Shown here: positions 43,210 through 47,323 of the stretch, piece by piece
How positions within the stretch are numbered: the stretch's first letter is position 1
Layout: every line of letters starts with the position of its first letter
Notes under the pieces: generated by a model
Database searches by the model: none
Told to the model about the DNA's origin: nothing
The model's input: only the letters and a program-made list of their open reading frames with translations
DNA from: Nitriliruptoraceae bacterium
GTDB taxonomy: Bacteria; Actinomycetota; Nitriliruptoria; Nitriliruptorales; Nitriliruptoraceae
Length of the DNA: 47,323 bases
Direction of reading: 5' to 3'
Assembly (NCBI GenBank): GCA_003565155.1
Contig: PXDB01000067.1
Span: forward strand, 1 to 47,323
Translations under genes and position numbers: made by a program

Positions 43210-45201
43210 TCAGGGCGCGTCCCACAGCCGCGGGCCGAGCCCGGAGGCGCGCTGGACCGGACGTGCCAGCGCCTGGCGCAGGGCACCGTCGCCGGCCAGC
43301 ACCGTGACCCGCTCCGCAGCACGGGTGATCGCGGTGTAGACCAGTTCCCGGGTCAGCAGCGGTGAGCTGCGCTCCCCGAGGACCACCACGGCGTGCCCGA
43401 ACTGCGAGCCCTGGCTCTTGTGGATCGTCATCGCGTAGGTGGTCTCGTGCGCCGGCAGCCGGGCGGGGCTGAGCAACCGCACCCCGCCACCGGCCTCGGC
43501 AGCGAAGGCGACCACCGACCGGTCAGGGTCGTTCGGGTCGCCCACCACGACACCGACGTCCCCGTTGGCCAGCCGCAGCGCACGGTCGTTCTCGGTGATC
43601 AGCACCGGCCGCCCCGGGTAGAAGCGGCCGACCGCCGGGCTGCCCTGGCGCTGCACGAGCGCGGCCTCGATGGCCGCGTTGTAGCGCTCCACGCCCGCCG
43701 GTCCCCGACGGTGGGCGCACAGCACGCGCAGCTCTGACAGCAGGGCGAGGATCTCCTCGGGCGGCCGGCCGTGGCGTGCAGCATCGATCACCCGCCCGTA
43801 GGCGGCCGCAGCGAGGCCGATCACCTGCTGGTCGGCGTCCGGAGCAGCACCGGGGTCGATCCAGCGGACCTGCCCGTCGCTGGCGCCGGCGAGCTGCCCG
43901 ACCACGTCGGTCTCACCGCGCTGGATCGCACGGGCCACCTCGGCGATACCGCCGCCGGCGGCGAACCGGCGGAAGCGGTCGAGCCGGACCACGGCGTCCC
44001 AGATCCCTGGCTCGTCGGCGGGAGCCACCTCGTCGGCCAGCCTTGGCCCGACCAGGGGTTCGAGCGCCGCAACGGCGGTGTCGGAGAGCTGGAGGACCGG
44101 CCGGCTGCCGTGGGGCCCGCACAGGTCACCGAGGACGACACCCGCCTCCACGGAGGCGAGCTGGTCACGGTCACCGAGCAGCAGCAGGCGCGCGTCGTCA
44201 CGCACCGCCGCCACGAGCTTGGCCATCAGCGGCAACGAGACCATCGAGGCCTCGTCGACGATGACCACGTCGTGGGGCAGGGGGTGGCGCGCGTCGTGAC
44301 GGAAGCGGGTCGCGGAGCTGCGTTGCACCCCCAGCAGCCGGTGGATGGTGGAGGCCTGGATCCGCGACAGGGCGTCGCGGAGCTCCTCGTCGATCGCCAG
44401 GTCGGGCAGCGCGGCCTGGAGCGACTCCGTCAGCCGCGCTGCCGCTTTGCCGGTCGGGGCGGCCAGCGCCACCTGCGGCAGGCGCCCGCCCCGGTCGCGG
44501 GCGGCGAGGTGGAGGGTGGCCAGCACCCGGGCGACCGTGTAGGTCTTGCCCGTCCCCGGCCCACCGGCGATCACCGTGAGACGACGCAGCAGCGCGACCG
44601 CCGCCGCCAGCCGCTGGCGGTCGAGCTCCGGGCCGTGACCGAACAGCGTGTCCAGCCAGACGGCGGCCCGCTCGGGGTCGACCGGTTCCGTGGGTGCGCG
44701 GCCACGGGCACGCAGCGCGTCGGCCAGTGCCACCTCGTAGCGCCAGTACCGGTCGAGGTACAGCCGGTCCCCGTCGAGCACCAGGGGGCTGACCCCGGCG
44801 GACCGGCCGTCCGCGGCATCCGCGGGGGTGCGTGCAGCGGCGCCGGCCAGCAACCGGTCCTGCCAGCGTGCGGTGTCCGGCCAGGGCAGTGCTGCGAGCC
44901 GAGCGGCGAGCTCCTGCTCCCCCGCCACCGGGCCTGAGGACGGCTCCACCGCGGTCCGCTCCGCGACGTGGTGCAGTTCCACGCACACGTGGCCGAGCCG
45001 CGGTGCCCGCAGCGCCAGGGCGATGGCGAGCACCACCTCGTCGTCGGTGGTGCCGGCGATCGACGCCACCCGGCGGGCGAGGCGGACCTCGGCGTCGAGG
45101 AGGACCCCGACCTCGACGAAGGCCGCGAGTCCGTCGTCCTCCTGGCGCAGCGGCGGCTCCGGCAACGTCAGCTGCCGTCCACCCGTGTCGCTGCTGCTCA
45201 C
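43210..45201 (-). CDS. recD: Exodeoxyribonuclease V alpha subunit RecD
   Basis: 5'-3' helicase subunit of RecBCD, 663 residues. The N-terminal domain spans about 1-200. SF1B helicase core: Walker A IAGGPGTGKT, then QVALAAPTGKAAARL, VVIVDEASMVSLPLM (Walker B), LLLLGDRDQLASVEAG and, near the C-terminus, TIHKSQGSQF and LLTRELVYTAITRA. The GTG start overlaps the recB stop (GTGA). The usual recC-recB-recD order implies that recC lies beyond the right edge. Confidence 0.95.
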   Translation of the reverse strand: MSSSDTGGRQLTLPEPPLRQEDDGLAAFVEVGVLLDAEVRLARRVASIAGTTDDEVVLAIALALRAPRLGHVCVELHHVAERTAVEPSSGPVAGEQELAARLAALPWPDTARWQDRLLAGAAARTPADAADGRSAGVSPLVLDGDRLYLDRYWRYEVALADALRARGRAPTEPVDPERAAVWLDTLFGHGPELDRQRLAAAVALLRRLTVIAGGPGTGKTYTVARVLATLHLAARDRGGRLPQVALAAPTGKAAARLTESLQAALPDLAIDEELRDALSRIQASTIHRLLGVQRSSATRFRHDARHPLPHDVVIVDEASMVSLPLMAKLVAAVRDDARLLLLGDRDQLASVEAGVVLGDLCGPHGSRPVLQLSDTAVAALEPLVGPRLADEVAPADEPGIWDAVVRLDRFRRFAAGGGIAEVARAIQRGETDVVGQLAGASDGQVRWIDPGAAPDADQQVIGLAAAAYGRVIDAARHGRPPEEILALLSELRVLCAHRRGPAGVERYNAAIEAALVQRQGSPAVGRFYPGRPVLITENDRALRLANGDVGVVVGDPNDPDRSVVAFAAEAGGGVRLLSPARLPAHETTYAMTIHKSQGSQFGHAVVVLGERSSPLLTRELVYTAITRAAERVTVLAGDGALRQALARPVQRASGLGPRLWDAP

Positions 45202-47323
45202 CGGTCACCTCCATCCAGCTCACGGCTGAGGGCGACCACCAGCTCCGGTTCCGGCCGCAGCAGCACCACGCCGGTGGACGCGTCCTGGGCGCCCACCATG
45301 CCTCTGAGGAACAGGTAGCCGGCGCCGGCGAGGTGGCGTGCGGGGTCGTAGTCCGGGACCCGCCAGCGCAGGAAGCGGTGGGCCGCGACGAGGTACAGCA
45401 GCCCCTGCAGGACGTAGTGGTGCTCCACCATCGAGCGGCCGAGGACGGCCGGGTGGTAGTCGCGTGCCAGGGAGCGGCCCGTGTCGCGGTCACCGAACCA
45501 GTTCGACTTGTAGTCGGCGACCAGGAAACGGCCGTCCGCCAGCCGAGCCAGCAGGTCGATGCTGCCGGTGAGGTAGCCACGCACGGGCGCGGCGAGGCCG
45601 GGCTGGGTGAGGCGCTCCGCGTAGGCCGCGACGAGGGGGTCCGCGCTGCCAGCCAGCAGGTGCCCCACACGCGACAGCGACGACGCCGTCCGCTGGGCGA
45701 GCGCGCCGCCGGCCAGCGGCAGCTCGAAACGCAGCTCGTTGCACCGGTCTGCGGGTTCCAGATGGGCCAGTCGGACCCCACCGAGCGTCTCACCGAGGCC
45801 CGTAGCGACCGCACGGCACAGACCCTCGGCGACCTGCGGGAGCAGCGCCTCGTCGATGCCGTGCCGGGCGGCCTGCGTGGCGAGCACGGGATCGCGATGC
45901 TCCGGCTCCTCGCACCGGGTGAGGTCGAGGCGCTCGAGACAGTCGTGCAGGAAGGTGCCGGGTCCGGCCCCGCGCGGGAACCGCCCGAGCGGCACCTCCC
46001 GATCACCGCTGCCGGTGTCGCCCGGATCCGCGGGCGGCGAACCGCCGGCAACCTCCACCTCGGCGTCAACATCGCGGCCGGCGTCGACCGCCACCGGTGC
46101 CACGTCCCCCGACCAGGTGCCGGCCTCAGCTCCGCGGACCAGTGCGGTGAAGCTGGTCCGCCGCCAGGACCGGTCCACGGCCCCCCGGGTCCAGTCCCGG
46201 GCCGTGAGCGGCACCTGCTGCTGCGTGGGCTGCTGCCAGCGTGCCGGCGTCGGCAGCGCCGTGACCCGCTCGACGCCGACCGCGCCGCCGGCCCCGGCCG
46301 CCAGCGCGTCCAGGTCGGCGACCAGCGCGCCATCGTCGGCTGTGGCCACCCGGTCCGCTGCGAGCTCCAGTCGGGCTTGCGGATCCTGCGCGTCGCGTCC
46401 GTGCAGCAGGCTGGCGAGCGCCGAGGTCGACGCCCCCGTGGTCGCGCCCCACCACACCACGGCACGGTGCTCGGCGCGGGTCAGCGCCACGTAGGCCAGG
46501 CGCAGCTGCTCGGTGCGTTCCTCGGCCGCCGCCAGGGCGATGCTGCGCTGCTTGGACGCCGAGGACACGTCCGTATCCAGGTCGAGGGTGATCGCCGCCG
46601 CCGGATCGTCCACCTCCGGGTCGTGGAACCGGGTGATGGCCTCATCGACCTGCGCGCGCCCGTCCCACAGGTCCGGGCAGAGCACGATCGGGTACTGCAG
46701 CCCCTTGGAGCCGTGGATCGTGACGACCCGCACGGCCTCGGCGTCCTTCTCGAGGCGCAGCTCGGTGTCGGTGGTGGTCGGGGCACCCTCGGCGGCGTCC
46801 TGGCGGCGGGCGGCCAGCCACGCCAGCAGGGCGTTGGGGGCCAGGCCCTCCGCCCGCTCCGCGCCGTGCAGCAGCTCGAGGAGGTGGCGGAGGTTGGTCA
46901 GCCGGCGGTCGCCGTCGGCACGGGCCAGCAGGCGCGGTGCGACCTCGTCCTCCGCCAGCGCCTGTTGGAGGGCGGCCAGCGCCCCGTGGCTGACCCACCG
47001 CTGGCCCCACCGGGTGAGCGCGTCGACCCAGGCGTCCCAGGCCCCCGTGGTGGGCGCATCAGCCCCCGTCGCGCCCGCGGCCGGATCCGCCTCGTCAGCG
47101 GCCGCGAGCTCGGTGGCCAGCGTCGCCGCGTCGCGCCCCCCGAGGACGCTGGCGGCGGCGGCGACCGCGGCGGGCTGCGAGCTCGGTCGCAGCATCGCGG
47201 CCAGCAGACGCTGCAGCGCCTCGGCCTCCTCGGTGGCGTACACGCTGCCGCCCCGCTGGATCACCGCAGGCACCCCGGCGTCGTGCAGGGCCGCCTGGAC
47301 CGCCAGGGCACGACGGTTGGTGC
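45198..47323 (-). CDS. recB: Exodeoxyribonuclease V beta subunit RecB, C-terminal part
   Basis: 3'-5' helicase/nuclease subunit of RecBCD; about 708 residues are present and the N-terminus lies beyond the right edge. The reading frame enters from the edge as TNRRALAVQAALHDAGVPAV, typical of helicase domain 2. Then come VVTIHGSKGLQYPIVLCPDLW, LRLAYVALTRAEHR and the C-terminal nuclease domain with FLVADYKSNWFG (D-Y-K catalytic core), a GSIDLL block and a following YVLQGLLYLVAAHRFL. The middle linker (about positions 45960-46140) is very acidic and poorly conserved. It ends in the GTGA overlap with recD. Confidence 0.94.
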   Translation of the reverse strand, partial: TNRRALAVQAALHDAGVPAVIQRGGSVYATEEAEALQRLLAAMLRPSSQPAAVAAAASVLGGRDAATLATELAAADEADPAAGATGADAPTTGAWDAWVDALTRWGQRWVSHGALAALQQALAEDEVAPRLLARADGDRRLTNLRHLLELLHGAERAEGLAPNALLAWLAARRQDAAEGAPTTTDTELRLEKDAEAVRVVTIHGSKGLQYPIVLCPDLWDGRAQVDEAITRFHDPEVDDPAAAITLDLDTDVSSASKQRSIALAAAEERTEQLRLAYVALTRAEHRAVVWWGATTGASTSALASLLHGRDAQDPQARLELAADRVATADDGALVADLDALAAGAGGAVGVERVTALPTPARWQQPTQQQVPLTARDWTRGAVDRSWRRTSFTALVRGAEAGTWSGDVAPVAVDAGRDVDAEVEVAGGSPPADPGDTGSGDREVPLGRFPRGAGPGTFLHDCLERLDLTRCEEPEHRDPVLATQAARHGIDEALLPQVAEGLCRAVATGLGETLGGVRLAHLEPADRCNELRFELPLAGGALAQRTASSLSRVGHLLAGSADPLVAAYAERLTQPGLAAPVRGYLTGSIDLLARLADGRFLVADYKSNWFGDRDTGRSLARDYHPAVLGRSMVEHHYVLQGLLYLVAAHRFLRWRVPDYDPARHLAGAGYLFLRGMVGAQDASTGVVLLRPEPELVVALSRELDGGDR

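Noticed and set aside
1-47323. tRNA, rRNA, transposase, integrase or prophage genes
   Set aside because: No coding frame or intergenic stretch showed the needed motifs; gaps are short and GC-rich throughout.

Overview
The window is a high-GC, densely packed bacterial chromosome segment with all the habits of an actinobacterium. It shows GTG and ATG starts in about equal use and thirteen start/stop overlaps of the ATGA/GTGA type. It also carries the actinobacterial marker trio SCO1664 / DUF3090 / MSMEG_4193 and TACCCT-type -10 boxes just upstream of GTG starts. An Ehu-type compatible-solute transporter, a BCCT betaine-type transporter, a mechanosensitive channel and a very acidic linker in the solute-binding lipoprotein suggest a salt-adapted organism. 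A deep-branching halophilic/alkaliphilic lineage such as Nitriliruptoria is an inference from gene content only. No rRNA, tRNA, CRISPR array, insertion sequence or prophage was seen.

Layout. 1-1428 (minus): ehuB and the start of ehuC, with their own promoter and a roughly 300-nt leader. 1787-8910 (minus): a histidine-degradation operon hutH-hutU-(M20 amidase)-hutF-hutI. It is divergent from an IclR regulator (9107-9967, plus), and the gap holds a perfect dyad and a 15-bp tandem repeat. 9993-14231: an MscS channel (minus), then a membrane-bound NfeD/ClpP-like protease, flotillin FloA and a disordered small protein (plus). 14260-18127: an EamA exporter divergent from a MocR regulator that heads an operon with a P-loop kinase and a CoA-type NUDIX hydrolase. 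18163-25335: uppS and recO (minus) separated by plus-strand genes, namely a zinc-ribbon/PQQ-propeller membrane protein and a three-gene redox operon (class B flavin monooxygenase, extended SDR, zinc MDR dehydrogenase). 25373-27326 (minus): the trio of an atypical-kinase-like protein, DUF3090 and a histidine phosphatase, followed by an Asp/Glu racemase-family gene. 28335-31243 (plus): a small membrane protein, a BCCT transporter and a UspA protein.

31300-39637 (minus) is one tightly coupled six-gene operon, lldP-lutC-lutBA-glcD-glcE-glcF. It combines lactate permease, the Lut lactate-oxidation complex (with LutB and LutA fused in one 731-residue chain) and a GlcDEF-type glycolate/D-lactate oxidase. 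Its 405-bp upstream region, shared with a divergent FeS-type photolyase (phrB-like, 40043-41536), contains a 25-bp dyad, a direct repeat and a hairpin. The right end (minus) carries a WS/DGAT acyltransferase and recD, then recB, which runs off the edge.

Together the genes give catabolic entry for histidine and for lactate/glycolate, osmotic stress handling, membrane quality control and DNA repair. The parts least explained by current knowledge are the M20 enzyme standing in the HutG position, the kinase/DUF3090/phosphatase trio, the FMO-SDR-MDR redox operon between recO and uppS, and the zinc-ribbon PQQ propeller.
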